A DNA stretch of 64,000 bases from Bradyrhizobium sp. CCBAU 53421 (GCF_015291625.1 NZ_CP030047.1:2604001-2668000), one strand, 5' to 3'; counted from the stretch's first letter, positions 8,698 to 17,866 are shown. The notes: generated by a model not told the origin, from the sequence alone. Program-made: numbers and translations.

Positions 8698-9485
8698 GCG
8701 GAAATGAAGGTCAATGCGCGCTGGTGACCGGAGCATCGGGCGGCATTGGGCTCGAGCTCGCGCGCGTGCTCGCGGCCAATGGCTTCAGCCTCGTGCTGCT
8801 GGCGCGCAGCCGCGACAAGCTGCAGGAACTCGCCCGCGAGCTGAAGGCCAGTCACGGCACCAAGGTGACCATCGTGGCCGCCGACCTGAGCGAGCCGGCG
8901 GCGCCGCAGGCGGTGTTCGATTCGCTTGACGACGCCGGCGTGCGGGTCGACCTGCTGGTGAACAATGCCGGCCTGTTGCTCGAAGGACGCGTCAGCTCGA
9001 TCGGCCTCGAAGACCAGTTGCGGCTGCTGCAGGTCAATGTCGTGGCTATGACGGCATTGACCCGTCTGTTCCTCGCGCCGATGCTCGAGCGCAACAGTGG
9101 ACGGATCCTGAACGTTGCGTCGGTTGCGGCGTTCATGCCGGTGCCGAACCTTGCGGTCTATGCCGCGTCAAAGGCCTATGTGCTGTCGTTTGGCGAGGCG
9201 CTGTCGCAGGAATTGAGCGGCAGCAAGATCACGCTGACGACATTGTGTCCCGGCGTGACGGACACCGGAATGGTCCAGGGCACCAATCTCGGCAACATGC
9301 CTAGCATGATGATCATGGATGCGAAGACCGTCGCACAGGAGGGCTACCGCGCCTGCATGGCGGGGAAGCCGGTGCATGTCGCCGGGCTTGCCAACGAGCT
9401 GGCGGTCCAATGGATCAAGTATCAGCCGAGCTGGCTGTTGCGGGCCATCGGCGGGGTGTTCGGGAAGGCCGCACCGCCGAACTGA
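8688..9485 (+). CDS. SDR family oxidoreductase, second copy
   Basis: A 265-residue short-chain dehydrogenase of the YqjQ/DltE-like group. TGASGGIGLELAR (cofactor) is at the N-terminus, NNAG near residue 97, NVASVAAFMP carries the catalytic serine and YAASK lies near 158-162. The C-terminal region (WIKYQPSWLLRAIGGVFGKA) is amphipathic and may touch a membrane or granule. The start overlaps the preceding small gene by ten bases. It differs clearly from the SDR at 2059, so it is not a recent duplicate. In a WS/DGAT cluster a fatty aldehyde or ketoacyl reductase role is possible but not proven. Confidence 0.9.
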   Translation: MSVSGNEGQCALVTGASGGIGLELARVLAANGFSLVLLARSRDKLQELARELKASHGTKVTIVAADLSEPAAPQAVFDSLDDAGVRVDLLVNNAGLLLEGRVSSIGLEDQLRLLQVNVVAMTALTRLFLAPMLERNSGRILNVASVAAFMPVPNLAVYAASKAYVLSFGEALSQELSGSKITLTTLCPGVTDTGMVQGTNLGNMPSMMIMDAKTVAQEGYRACMAGKPVHVAGLANELAVQWIKYQPSWLLRAIGGVFGKAAPPN

Positions 9486-9554
9486 CGTCTCGTGCTCGCC
9501 GGGCAATGTCCGGTTGCACGAGCTACTCGTGATCATCAACAACGGACGCTACTC

Positions 9555-10331
9555 ATGGGACGTGACGAGCAGACCGTCGAACCACCCTCGCTCGCGCTGC
9601 TTGCCGCCGAAGGGCGCGGCTTTCTCGACATCCCGGCGCTGCTTGCCGTGGCGGCGCCGCTTCTGGCGACCGCGCCGCGGGGGCAGCGGCATCCGGTAAT
9701 GGTTCTGCCCGGGTTGGGCGCGGATGACCGCTCGACCTTGGCCATCCGCTCATTCCTCGAGTTCCTCGGCTATCAGGTTCATGGATGGGGCCGCGGCCGC
9801 AATGTGCGCGCGCCGGACGCCGACCTTGCCGCCGTGGTGGCACGAGTCCTCGAACTCGAAAAGCAGGGCGGCTCGAAGGTCAGCCTGGTCGGCTGGAGCC
9901 GCGGCGGCATCATTGCGCGCGAGGTCGCGCGGCAAATCCCCGCGGCGGTGCGGATGGTCATCACGCTCGGCAGTCCGTTCGCGGCGCCGGGGGCGAGCAA
10001 TGTCCGCGCGATCTGGCGGCTTCTGACCGGCCAGAAATACCAGCCGCCGACCGCCGAACGGATCAGCCGCCTCGCGCAACCGATCCCCGTGCCGTCAACA
10101 TCGATCTATACCCGCACCGATGGTGTGGTGGCGTGGCGCGCCTGCCTGGAGCAGGAGGGCGGCGAGCGCGAGAACGTCGAAGTGAACACGACGCATTTGG
10201 GGCTTGGCTTTCACGCGCCGGCGCTGTGGGTGATTGCCGATCGGCTCGCCCAGCCGGCGGGTAGCTGGAAGCCGTTTCGTCCGCCTCCGCAGGTTGCAAT
10301 CTGGTTTCCGGCAGCGACGCGTCGCGATTGA
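9555..10331 (+). CDS. alpha/beta hydrolase, second copy
   Basis: A 258-residue alpha/beta hydrolase with the same layout as the protein at 710-1519: HPVMVLPGLGADDRST, GYQVHGWGRGRN, nucleophile elbow GWSRGG (Ser-115), acid Asp-189 in YTRTDGVVAW and His-214 in THLGLG. The ATG at 9555 is preferred; a GTG at 9492 is in frame but has no ribosome site, and the ATG's own site is weak. It closes the plus-strand cluster, ending 26 bases from the convergent LysR gene. The pair probably arose by duplication, and both keep the full triad. Substrate unknown. Confidence 0.82.
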   Translation: MGRDEQTVEPPSLALLAAEGRGFLDIPALLAVAAPLLATAPRGQRHPVMVLPGLGADDRSTLAIRSFLEFLGYQVHGWGRGRNVRAPDADLAAVVARVLELEKQGGSKVSLVGWSRGGIIAREVARQIPAAVRMVITLGSPFAAPGASNVRAIWRLLTGQKYQPPTAERISRLAQPIPVPSTSIYTRTDGVVAWRACLEQEGGERENVEVNTTHLGLGFHAPALWVIADRLAQPAGSWKPFRPPPQVAIWFPAATRRD

Positions 10332-10357
10332 GATCGCAAGGCGCAGCCTGCCTGAGT

Positions 10358-11284
10358 CTACCGCGCGCTGCTTCCCGGTGACCGCATTTCCCCGACCATC
10401 ATCCGCAGCAGCTGCATCGCGGCGGGCGGCAGCGTGCGTCCCTGACGGGAGACCACGTGGGTGCGGCCACGATGCAGCAGCGCGTTCTTCATCGGCAGCG
10501 CCACCACCCTGGCGGCATCGGCCTCCGTCATCGCAAGGCGCGATGCCAGCGCATAGCCGAGTCCTGCGGTCACGTAATGGGCGAGCGCATCGAACGAGGC
10601 GGTCGTGAACGCGAAATTGAGGCGGACGCCTTCGCTGATCTCGGCGGCCTGGACATGCTGGCGCAGGCCGAAATTCGGATGCATTGCGGCTCCGGGATAG
10701 GGTGCGAGGTCGGCGAGCCTGAGCGGCCGGCCGAGCTGGGTCAGCGGATGCCCGCGCGGTACGATGGCCTTGATCGGATGCGGTTGCGAATGATGCGAGC
10801 GCAGTCGATCGTCGCGCGGCGGATTGAACAGGACGCCGATATGCGCGCGTTCTTCCACGACCTGCTGGACGATCTCGTCGGTGCTGCCGATGTCGAGGCT
10901 GATCGTGATCTTCGGGTGGGTTTGCATGAAGCGGCTCAGGCTGCTCTTGGCCAGCCAGTCGACGTAACCTTCGCCCGTCACGAGATCGATATGACCCGAC
11001 TCGACCTTGCGGATGCTGTCCATCTGCGCGAGCAGCGCCTGTCGTTCGCCTTGCTGGCGGTGCAGGTAGGCGGCCAGCAGCTGGCCGGCGTCGGTCGGCG
11101 CAACGCCGCGCCCGCGCCGTTCGAGCAGGCGCGCGCCATATTCCTTCTCGAGCAGGCCAAGCGCCCGGCTGACCGCCGAGGCATCCATGCCGAGCGCGCC
11201 GGCGGCGCCGCGCACCGAGCCGCTATTGAGCACCTCCATGAAATAGTGCAGTCGGCGCGGCTCCAGCTTGGCGTTCATCGGCAT
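10358..11284 (-). CDS. LysR-family transcriptional regulator
   Basis: A 308-residue LysR regulator. The N-terminal winged HTH (about residues 9-66) contains GAAGALGMDASAVSRALGLL and LLERRGRGVAPTDAG. The rest is a type-2 periplasmic-binding effector domain with the ITISLDIGSTDEIVQQV segment. It reads away from the DUF5996 gene across a 347-base gap and is convergent with the hydrolase. LysR proteins often control a divergent neighbour, which here would be the frameshifted DUF5996 gene; that link is inference. The ligand cannot be told from sequence. Confidence 0.9.
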   Translation of the reverse strand: MPMNAKLEPRRLHYFMEVLNSGSVRGAAGALGMDASAVSRALGLLEKEYGARLLERRGRGVAPTDAGQLLAAYLHRQQGERQALLAQMDSIRKVESGHIDLVTGEGYVDWLAKSSLSRFMQTHPKITISLDIGSTDEIVQQVVEERAHIGVLFNPPRDDRLRSHHSQPHPIKAIVPRGHPLTQLGRPLRLADLAPYPGAAMHPNFGLRQHVQAAEISEGVRLNFAFTTASFDALAHYVTAGLGYALASRLAMTEADAARVVALPMKNALLHRGRTHVVSRQGRTLPPAAMQLLRMMVGEMRSPGSSAR

Positions 11285-11631
11285 GGTCCTGATCGTTGCA
11301 CACAGAGCAACGAATATTCAATCGCGCGGCTATTTATGCAAGCATGCCGGGTGGGGCCGCGAGAGCGGATCAGCATCAGGCGTTGGATTCGAAGGCGCGC
11401 GGGTCGGGTGAAGCGTCACCGATGGACAGCTTGTCCTCGACGATGCAGACAAATTGTCTGTTGCTGCCGGACGTTTCGCTTCCAAGCCATTGAGATTGTT
11501 TCTGTGCCGAAGTTGGCGCATTCTTTGCCACCGGGACTTTCGATCTCTGGCGGATCGGAAATCGCCAAGCCGTGCTGAACGAGTAGGTGAAACTCCTGTC
11601 AGGCCCCAAGTGCCTTATGTAAGGATGCGCC
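11285..11631. other. intergenic region between divergent LysR and DUF5996 genes
   Basis: A gap of 347 bases with no convincing coding frame, tRNA or strong inverted repeat. It should hold the LysR promoter and autoregulatory site near its left end and the promoter of the DUF5996 gene near its right end. I could not pick out a T-N11-A site with confidence. Short plus-strand frames here have no ribosome sites or recognisable products. Confidence 0.5.
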
Positions 11632-12545
11632 ATGATGACCGGCAGCCGCACTTCCGATTTCTGGCTGGCTTTTTCCGGCCCGGCCTTCGCGCCGACACGA
11701 CATCTTCTCCACATGGCGCTACAGGCCGTCGGCAAGCTCAAGCTCGCCGAACCGTTTCAGGCGCAATGGGCCGAGGTGCCGTTGTGGCTCAGCGCGCGAG
11801 GGCTGACCACCGGCCCGATCCGTCATGCCGGCGGCGTCTACGAGGTCCGCGCGGACTTCATCTCGCACGAGCTGCAGTGGCTCACGAGTTCGGGCGCATC
11901 GGGACAATTGCCGCTGGGGCCGACATCCGTTGCCGCGCTCGTGGATGCTCTGCTCGATCAGCTTCGTGGCGCCGGCATTGACGCTTCAATTAATCTCCTG
12001 CCACAGGAACTGCCCCGTCCGATCCCCTTCAACGAGGACAAGGAGCAGCGCCCATACGATCGCGACCTGGTCAACGCGTGGTGGCGTATCCTCCTCGGCA
12101 CGCAACGCGTCCTTCAGACCTTTCAGGGCCGGTTCACGGGCAAGACGCAACCCATCGGCCTGATGTGGGGAACGCTGGATATTCGCGTGGTGTTCTATAA
12201 CGGCAAGCCCGTCACACCCGCGCAGGATATCGGCTTCATCCGTCGTAATGCCATGAATGCGGAGCTGATCGAGATGGGCTGGTGGTCGGGCGATGCCGCC
12301 TATCCAAGGTCCGCGTTCTACTCCTTCACGTACCCGCAGCCGCAAGGCAGCGAGAGCGCCAAAGTCGGTCCGGCCGCCGCCCGATGGGACACGGGCATGG
12401 GCGAGTTTCTGCTCGACTACGACGACCTTCGCCAGTCCGGCGACCCGAACGTGACCTGCTGAGCTTCCTCGAATCCACCTATCGCGCCGGCGCAACCGCG
12501 GCAGGGTGGGATTCCCGACTGTTGGGCAGCGGCCGTCCGGAGTGA
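11632..12545 (+). pseudogene. DUF5996 family protein, C-terminus lost by a one-base frameshift
   Basis: The main frame (11632-12462, 276 residues) is a DUF5996 protein: it has the FSGPAFAPTRHLLHMALQAV start, the PFNEDKEQRPYD segment and the PVGLMWGTLDI-like motif typical of this uncharacterised family. The frame stops after GDPNVTC, but a second frame running to 12545 continues with family-like sequence (DLLSFLESTYRAGATAAGWD). Restoring one G in CCGAA near 12448-12452 would read G-D-P-E-R-D-L-L-S without interruption. This is therefore a recent frameshift or a sequencing error. The truncated product may still fold, since only ~29 residues are lost. Function of the family is not known. Confidence 0.75.
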
Positions 12546-12624
12546 AGCGCCCGCGAACGCAAGCACGTTTCTGCTGCGGTGGCCGTCTTGCGGGCAAACG
12601 GTATTCAGCAAGGCATTGATACGC

Positions 12625-12674
12625 TTGGTGGGCCCGGCAGCACTCGAACCTGCAACCAGACCGCTATGAGCGGC
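12625..12674 (-). repeat. degenerate 3' half of tRNA-Ile(CAU), candidate island attachment site
   Basis: These 50 bases match the 3' half of the tRNA at 18077-18126 at 48 positions, in the same orientation, from the CCA end through the T-arm to the anticodon loop (anticodon CAT still visible). Similarity stops abruptly inside the anticodon stem. One of the two differences breaks a T-stem pair, so this copy is no longer under selection. A displaced tRNA 3' end is what an integrase leaves at the far end of an inserted element. Confidence 0.85.
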
Positions 12675-12863
12675 GGGATACGATCGGTTTGGTTGATTTG
12701 GCCGCGCTTTCGTTCGAGTTTGATCGCGTTCGCTGCGTTTCGGTGAGCTCGTCTCTGGTGCGGTGATCGGCTGTCGAATTGAAGGAGTTGGACATTTGCC
12801 GCGATCGGCATTGCGTCGATTTTGACTTTCGGATTTTCAAACCGCTCGTCCGGGAAGATCGGG

Positions 12864-13856
12864 CTAGAAGGTCACGGTAACGACGATGGTGTCCGCGTAG
12901 GTTCCCGCAGGTGGTGAGGTTTGTGGCAGAACGCGCCCATAGACCGAGACATTCTGGTTCAACGCTGTACCTGTGCCAAGCACGCAGGTATTGGCGCCCG
13001 ACGTGCAGGTTGTAGCGGATGTCGTACTTGTCCAGGCGCTGGTCCGGGCTGCGTCCGTATAGAGATTGTAATTGATGAAGCTGGAGCTTGCCTGCATGCG
13101 CCGCTGGCTGCCGCTTGCGTGTAGTCCGTTGTCGAGACCGATCGAGTACGGGGTCGTATTGGTGCATTTCACTGAAATCGTTCCAACGCCGTCAATATTC
13201 GACGTCAACAGTGAAGCGCTACCGAAGTTGAGTGGTGTGGTCGAAACAATGCAATTTCCTGCGATTGTCGCCGTCCAGGGCGAGGAGCCCGCATTTGTCG
13301 TCGTCCCCGGGTTCGACGAACAATTCGGGCTGGTCAAAAGATAGGCCGCATAGGCGACGACCGGAGAGGTCGTACTCCAGACGTAGGTCCCGGGTATCGT
13401 TGCCTGCTGATTGGCGAGAAAGCGCCCATAGACGGTCAGAGTTTGTTGCGCGGGCCCGCCCAAAAGGGGAAGGCTGAGATTGATGCTGACGCCACCGGAG
13501 CCATATGCGGTGGTACCATATCCCCAGGATCCCCAGACCTGCGTGCGCCCGGAATCCGTATAGAGCTCGTGTATTGCCGTATTCGCCCCACTTCCAAGTG
13601 ATCGAACCGAGCTGCCGCTGTTGGGCGCCCCCTGGTTGAATTGCACACACGCATTGACCGTGCAGCCGAGCGCACAGCCGCTGCATGTGACGCTAAATGT
13701 CGAGGTCGTGTCGACGGCGCCACCTGCCAGGATGTCGACAGATCCGTAGTTGCCGGACGCCGAGGTAACGGAGCAGCTTTGGGCGTGGGCTGAAAACGAT
13801 GCCGCAAATTGCAGGAGCAAGGCAAAGACCAGGGTTCGCTTTGAGCCGATGACCAC
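12864..13856 (-). CDS. spore coat U domain protein, two-domain (CsuE-like) pilus tip candidate
   Basis: A 330-residue secreted protein with a signal peptide (TLVFALLLQFAASFSAHAQS, cleavage after about residue 25) followed by two spore-coat-protein-U domains. The second one (about 195-330) has the hallmark PYSIGLDNG, RRMQASSSFINYNLYTD and a C-terminal strand ending in VVTVTF, as needed for donor-strand capture. The first is shorter in hallmark residues but cysteine-rich (CSGCALGCTVNAC). A two-domain subunit encoded last in an archaic chaperone-usher operon is typically the tip adhesin, as with CsuE of Acinetobacter (established for Csu, inferred here). It lies 89 bases after the usher gene. 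Confidence 0.85.
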   Translation of the reverse strand: MVIGSKRTLVFALLLQFAASFSAHAQSCSVTSASGNYGSVDILAGGAVDTTSTFSVTCSGCALGCTVNACVQFNQGAPNSGSSVRSLGSGANTAIHELYTDSGRTQVWGSWGYGTTAYGSGGVSINLSLPLLGGPAQQTLTVYGRFLANQQATIPGTYVWSTTSPVVAYAAYLLTSPNCSSNPGTTTNAGSSPWTATIAGNCIVSTTPLNFGSASLLTSNIDGVGTISVKCTNTTPYSIGLDNGLHASGSQRRMQASSSFINYNLYTDAARTSAWTSTTSATTCTSGANTCVLGTGTALNQNVSVYGRVLPQTSPPAGTYADTIVVTVTF

Positions 13857-13945
13857 GATTTCGATCTCGCAATGCGGGTTGGTCAGAACGGATGATCAAG
13901 GAAACTGACGCACGAGGGCACTGTTTTACGTGGGAAATGACTGCA

Positions 13946-16417
13946 TCATTGGCACACGACCCCGGGGATCCGGACCTGTTCGCCCGGCCGCGGATTGAAC
14001 GCAAACGTGGCGCGGCAGCGTGCGTCGGCAAGCTCGATTTCGGCTTCGTTCATTGACGAGAGCCCCCTGATATAGGCCTGTCCGTCGTAGCCTACGACAA
14101 ACTCTACTCCACCGGTCATGTGGCCGACGGCCCCGGCCGGCAGAACGCGATTGTCAGGCCCGACAAAGGTAACCAGGGCAGCCGTCGTCTCCTTGCGGAC
14201 GTCAAATCTGACGAGCATTCCGGCGCGATCGGCCGGAGCGACGATGTCATGCGTCGCTGCTGCCTCGTCGTCGACCGGAAGGTTCGTCGGGTCGATCGCA
14301 ATCTTGTTCTTCTGGTAGGACCGGAGCGTCGGGATCAGCAGCATGCCGCGGGAATCGGTGACACCAGCCCGCCGGTTCTCGCTGAGGACCTCGACATCCG
14401 GCACGCCAGTCGCGACCACCGCGAAACTGTCGTCGATCCAGTTCGAAAGGAAAACGCCGCCGCCCATGGTGGTGATCGAACCGCGCAATTCCAGCGATCC
14501 CACGCTGCCGGCTCCGGCCTGGCTTGCGCCTGCCTGGATGGTTCCGTAGCTCGACCTGTAGGAAGCCGTGGCCTCCCGGTAACTCGATGCGCCTTCGGAA
14601 TCGTGCACGCGCCAGCCGTAGCTGCCTGGCTCCGGCCCAAGCGACTTGACGGCATCAACGCTACCGGTGGTGCCGTTCCGTCCGCTCGAAACCCCGGTCG
14701 TAACAGAGGCTGCGTCGCCAAAAGGAATGCTCAAACCGGCAAACACGCCGGTGTTCTTTTTGCTACAGAAATCGTGGAAGACGGTGGAAAATATCGACGC
14801 ATTGTACGGTAACGAACGCGAGTAAGAGGCCGTCACGATATTGGAACGATGGCCTGAGGCATCGCGCAGATCGACAAAGCTTGCACTCAGGTTGGCCCGA
14901 GGGTCGAACGGCATCGGGGCGCTGAAAGTGATGCGATCGAGTGCGACCGGCGCACGGGCGCTGCCATAGATGCCCGTCACATAGGCAAACGAGTTCGACA
15001 ATGAAGCGATACTGCCGGGCAGGTAATTGAATAGACCGTTCAGATTTTGCAGGCCGCCGTTCAACGCCGCGATGTTTTGCAATCTTGCGGTCGCCGAGGC
15101 AAGGTCGTCATAGGTGCCGAAGGTGTGTTGCGAACTCGCCGAAATACTCACGCCGAAGAGCCGGGTCTCATAGGACGCGTAGCTCTGCAGACCGCGGTTC
15201 GTGCCGCTTCCGCTGCCAGCCAAGGCCACGGCGGCGACACCGATCGTCCCGGTCCTGAAGACACCACCGATGCCACCGTTGATGACGCCGGCTCCGGCTT
15301 CGACGTGCGCCTCTGCTGTCAAGCCGTCGTAGATACCTCGTCGCAGGGTTGCAGACCCGACAGGCGAGCCGACATAGACGTCACTGCTTGAGCCGTAGGA
15401 CAGCCGCGGCAATCCGCCCTCCACGGACCAGCTGCTCAGCCCGGGCGCAAGCAGGCTCGAGGTCGCATAAAACGGCGCCGACGTCTGGATTTCGTGACCT
15501 GCCGAGTCCCGCACCACGAGTTGCGTCGTGCCGGCGCCGGAAATCAGCGGTACGTTGTTCACGCTGAAAGGGCCGGACGCGATGTCCTGAGAAAATGTCT
15601 TGATGTTGTTGACATAGACATCGACGGTTGACGGCACTGCCGCGCTACCGCCGATCGTCGCGAGCGGCGCGGTGATGAGATCGGGCCGCAGGGCAAAATC
15701 GCGTTGAGCCTGAAGGCCGCCGATCCTGATCGGCCGCGACCAGGCCAGTCCGCCGTTGATCGTATCCCCGGCAACGTAGCCGATCATCCGGCCCTGGTCG
15801 GAATACTGGAAAGACGAATTCAGCCGTGTCGCCTGCGCAGGCTGCTGCGGACCAGTGCGGACGATCGCCGACTGTTCGGCGGTGCCGTAAGGCGAAAACG
15901 CCCGGGCATCGAGCAAAAGCGATGTGTAACCGAGCCCGATCAATCTCGGGGTAGCTGCGTTGCTGGTTGAGCTCAACAGGTCATAATTCAGCACCGCGCC
16001 GGGATCGGCCCGCGCCTTTGGCAGGTTCCCGCTGGAGCTGCCTGCGTCAAAGAGCTGCGGCTTGCGTCCGGCTTCGTCGACGGCAATGAATATCCGCTGT
16101 GTTCTCTCCTCATATCGATACTTTAGGGTCGGGATATCATCCAGTGCGATGATCTCGCCCGGTCGATGCGGCGGGCCTGGTTGCAGGCCGAGGCTTTCCA
16201 GTTCCTCCACCGTTCCGCCGATACGACCGTCATCGAACCGTACGAATGATCCGATCGTTCGGGCGGACATGGAGTTGATCACGACATCGAGCTGCAGATT
16301 TGTCTGGTGCTCCGCCGCGCGCGAACGCCCGGCACAGAGGACCATGCCAAGGAGTGCTAAGACGGACACAAGCGTGGAGCCTCTTCTACCGACGAGTCTG
16401 CGACTCAATAACCGCAT
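13946..16417 (-). CDS. fimbrial outer-membrane usher protein (CsuD-like)
   Basis: An 823-residue FimD/PapC-family usher that exports pilus subunits through the outer membrane. The ATG at 16417 is chosen because AAGGG precedes it and it gives a clean signal peptide (VSVLALLGMVLCAGRSRA); a start 54 bases upstream is possible. The protein has the N-terminal domain (about 30-140), a long barrel region with a SAPFYATSSLLAPGLSSWSVEGG plug-like stretch, and C-terminal domains with GMLLIPTLRSYQKNKIAIDP. Its 5' end overlaps the chaperone gene by 32 bases. The size matches archaic ushers. It is intact. Confidence 0.92.
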   Translation of the reverse strand: MRLLSRRLVGRRGSTLVSVLALLGMVLCAGRSRAAEHQTNLQLDVVINSMSARTIGSFVRFDDGRIGGTVEELESLGLQPGPPHRPGEIIALDDIPTLKYRYEERTQRIFIAVDEAGRKPQLFDAGSSSGNLPKARADPGAVLNYDLLSSTSNAATPRLIGLGYTSLLLDARAFSPYGTAEQSAIVRTGPQQPAQATRLNSSFQYSDQGRMIGYVAGDTINGGLAWSRPIRIGGLQAQRDFALRPDLITAPLATIGGSAAVPSTVDVYVNNIKTFSQDIASGPFSVNNVPLISGAGTTQLVVRDSAGHEIQTSAPFYATSSLLAPGLSSWSVEGGLPRLSYGSSSDVYVGSPVGSATLRRGIYDGLTAEAHVEAGAGVINGGIGGVFRTGTIGVAAVALAGSGSGTNRGLQSYASYETRLFGVSISASSQHTFGTYDDLASATARLQNIAALNGGLQNLNGLFNYLPGSIASLSNSFAYVTGIYGSARAPVALDRITFSAPMPFDPRANLSASFVDLRDASGHRSNIVTASYSRSLPYNASIFSTVFHDFCSKKNTGVFAGLSIPFGDAASVTTGVSSGRNGTTGSVDAVKSLGPEPGSYGWRVHDSEGASSYREATASYRSSYGTIQAGASQAGAGSVGSLELRGSITTMGGGVFLSNWIDDSFAVVATGVPDVEVLSENRRAGVTDSRGMLLIPTLRSYQKNKIAIDPTNLPVDDEAAATHDIVAPADRAGMLVRFDVRKETTAALVTFVGPDNRVLPAGAVGHMTGGVEFVVGYDGQAYIRGLSSMNEAEIELADARCRATFAFNPRPGEQVRIPGVVCQ

Positions 16418-17129
16418 GAGTCTGGCCCTTGTCCGTTTCCGCCGTGACAGAGATGGATCCGCCGGATCCAAAGCCGCGAGGATATTTCAGCGTGGCCCAA
16501 CTCATGGAGGAATGTCCGAGGACATAGCCGAGGAGGCCGTTGCCAAAGGACAAGGTAGCTCCCGAAGAATCCTTAAGCCGCAAGTTTGCGATGCGTAGCC
16601 GTTCGTCGCCGGCATTGCGTGTCACGACGGTCAGTTGGCCGGCTTCGGTGCGGAGCGCCCAGGAAACCTGCGGCCGGCTGATCTCGCGGCCGCGAAAGAA
16701 CGCGGGGATCGACTGTCGTACCAAAAGATTGACGCTGCGACCTTGGCTGCCGCCTGCTCGCGGCAATTGGTCGACGATGACGCGATAGCTCTCTTCGCCG
16801 TTGACCGGCTGTTTCGACACTCGCACAACTCGCACGACGTAGTCTGAATGAGGCGCCATCCTGACGGCCGGAGGCGATGCCACCACGTCGGCTGTCGGTT
16901 CAAGCTTCTCCTTGCCGTCGGACTGCGACCAGCGAAGCACGCGGGTCTGGACTTCGACGTCGGCATCTTCGTCATTGCGCAGCGTCAGGGAAGCCGCCGC
17001 CGCCGGCGCATTCAGTTCCAGGAGAACCGGTTCAACGCGGAGCGCGGTGGCATGGGCAACCTCCAAGCATGCCAAGCTTGCGGCAAACGCGGCCAACAGC
17101 GTCGAGTTTTGATGCATCGCGATGCCCAA
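16386..17129 (-). CDS. fimbrial periplasmic chaperone (CsuC-like)
   Basis: A 247-residue PapD-like chaperone with a signal peptide (start MGIAMHQNSTLLAAFAASLA, cleavage near ACLEVAHA). Two immunoglobulin-like domains follow: the first contains RVEPVLLELNAPAAAASLTL and YRVIVDQLPR, and the VNLLVRQSIPAFF segment is the G1-like donor strand that completes subunit folds. A second in-frame ATG 12 bases downstream could be the start. It lies between the major subunit and usher genes, as in csu operons, and its end overlaps the usher start. Confidence 0.9.
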   Translation of the reverse strand: MGIAMHQNSTLLAAFAASLACLEVAHATALRVEPVLLELNAPAAAASLTLRNDEDADVEVQTRVLRWSQSDGKEKLEPTADVVASPPAVRMAPHSDYVVRVVRVSKQPVNGEESYRVIVDQLPRAGGSQGRSVNLLVRQSIPAFFRGREISRPQVSWALRTEAGQLTVVTRNAGDERLRIANLRLKDSSGATLSFGNGLLGYVLGHSSMSWATLKYPRGFGSGGSISVTAETDKGQTHAVIESQTRR

Positions 17130-17212
17130 TCGATTTCAAAATCGTGCGCTAAAAAGGCTTTTCGTCGATACGCAGATGCAACGGAACAGCGGGCCGCTGC
17201 TGCGGCCCTTCT

Positions 17213-17866
17213 TCAATAGGTGATGGTCATGACCACCGTGTCCGTATAGGTGCCGGTGCTCGGTGCGGTGCCGGTAGCGGGAACGGTGCCGTAAATGTTG
17301 ATGGTCTGCGCCGATCCGTTACCGGTGCCGAGAAAGCAGCCATTCGTGGTCGTGCAGGTGGTGCTGCTGGTTGCCGTGGTCCAGGGGTTGGTATGGGCTG
17401 AATCAGTATAGAGATCGTAGTTGATAAAATTCCCGGCATTCGCCATCCGCCGCTGGCTGCCGGACACATTTGCTCCGTTGTCCATGGCGATGGAGTACGG
17501 GCTGCCATTGGTGCAGGTGACCGAGACGGTTGTGCTGCCCGACTGCAATGTGGTCGCGAGCGTTGTTCCGGACACGCTCCCGAAATTGAGCGTCGCAGCG
17601 TTGATTGTGCAAGACGCCGTGATGGTGATCTGAACGGTCAAATTTGCGGTCGATGTGCCGGCCTGAGCGGACGTTTGATAACCGGATGCCACGGCAACGA
17701 AGAGCGCGACCGCTGCCATTCGCGCAGCCTGCCGGATTCGTCGCTTCAGCAAAGGACCGCGGTCGTCGCGGATGCGGATCTTTCGACAAGCATCGAAAAC
17801 CCTGCAGGCCGCTTTCCTGGTCAGCCGGAAACCTTCTTCGGTATCGTCCAATGAATTCGTTTTCAT
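17213..17866 (-). CDS. spore coat U domain protein, single-domain major pilin candidate (CsuA/B-like)
   Basis: A secreted single-domain SCPU protein with a hydrophobic segment (MAAVALFVAVASGY) and A-Q-A cleavage site, then a mature domain of ~145 residues rich in Thr, Ser and Gly. PYSIAMDNGANVSGSQRRM and FINYDLYTD are diagnostic, and it ends in a beta strand VVMTITY. The start is uncertain: ATG at 17866 gives a long charged leader, ATG at 17719 gives a leader with no positive charge, and a TTG at 17974 extends the frame further. It is the first gene of the pilus operon, 83 bases before the chaperone, so it is probably the shaft subunit. Confidence 0.8.
   Translation of the reverse strand: MKTNSLDDTEEGFRLTRKAACRVFDACRKIRIRDDRGPLLKRRIRQAARMAAVALFVAVASGYQTSAQAGTSTANLTVQITITASCTINAATLNFGSVSGTTLATTLQSGSTTVSVTCTNGSPYSIAMDNGANVSGSQRRMANAGNFINYDLYTDSAHTNPWTTATSSTTCTTTNGCFLGTGNGSAQTINIYGTVPATGTAPSTGTYTDTVVMTITY

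Noticed and set aside
12605..12811. Minus-strand frames across the tRNA remnant
   Set aside because: They run through the degenerate tRNA half and have no start signals or known products.
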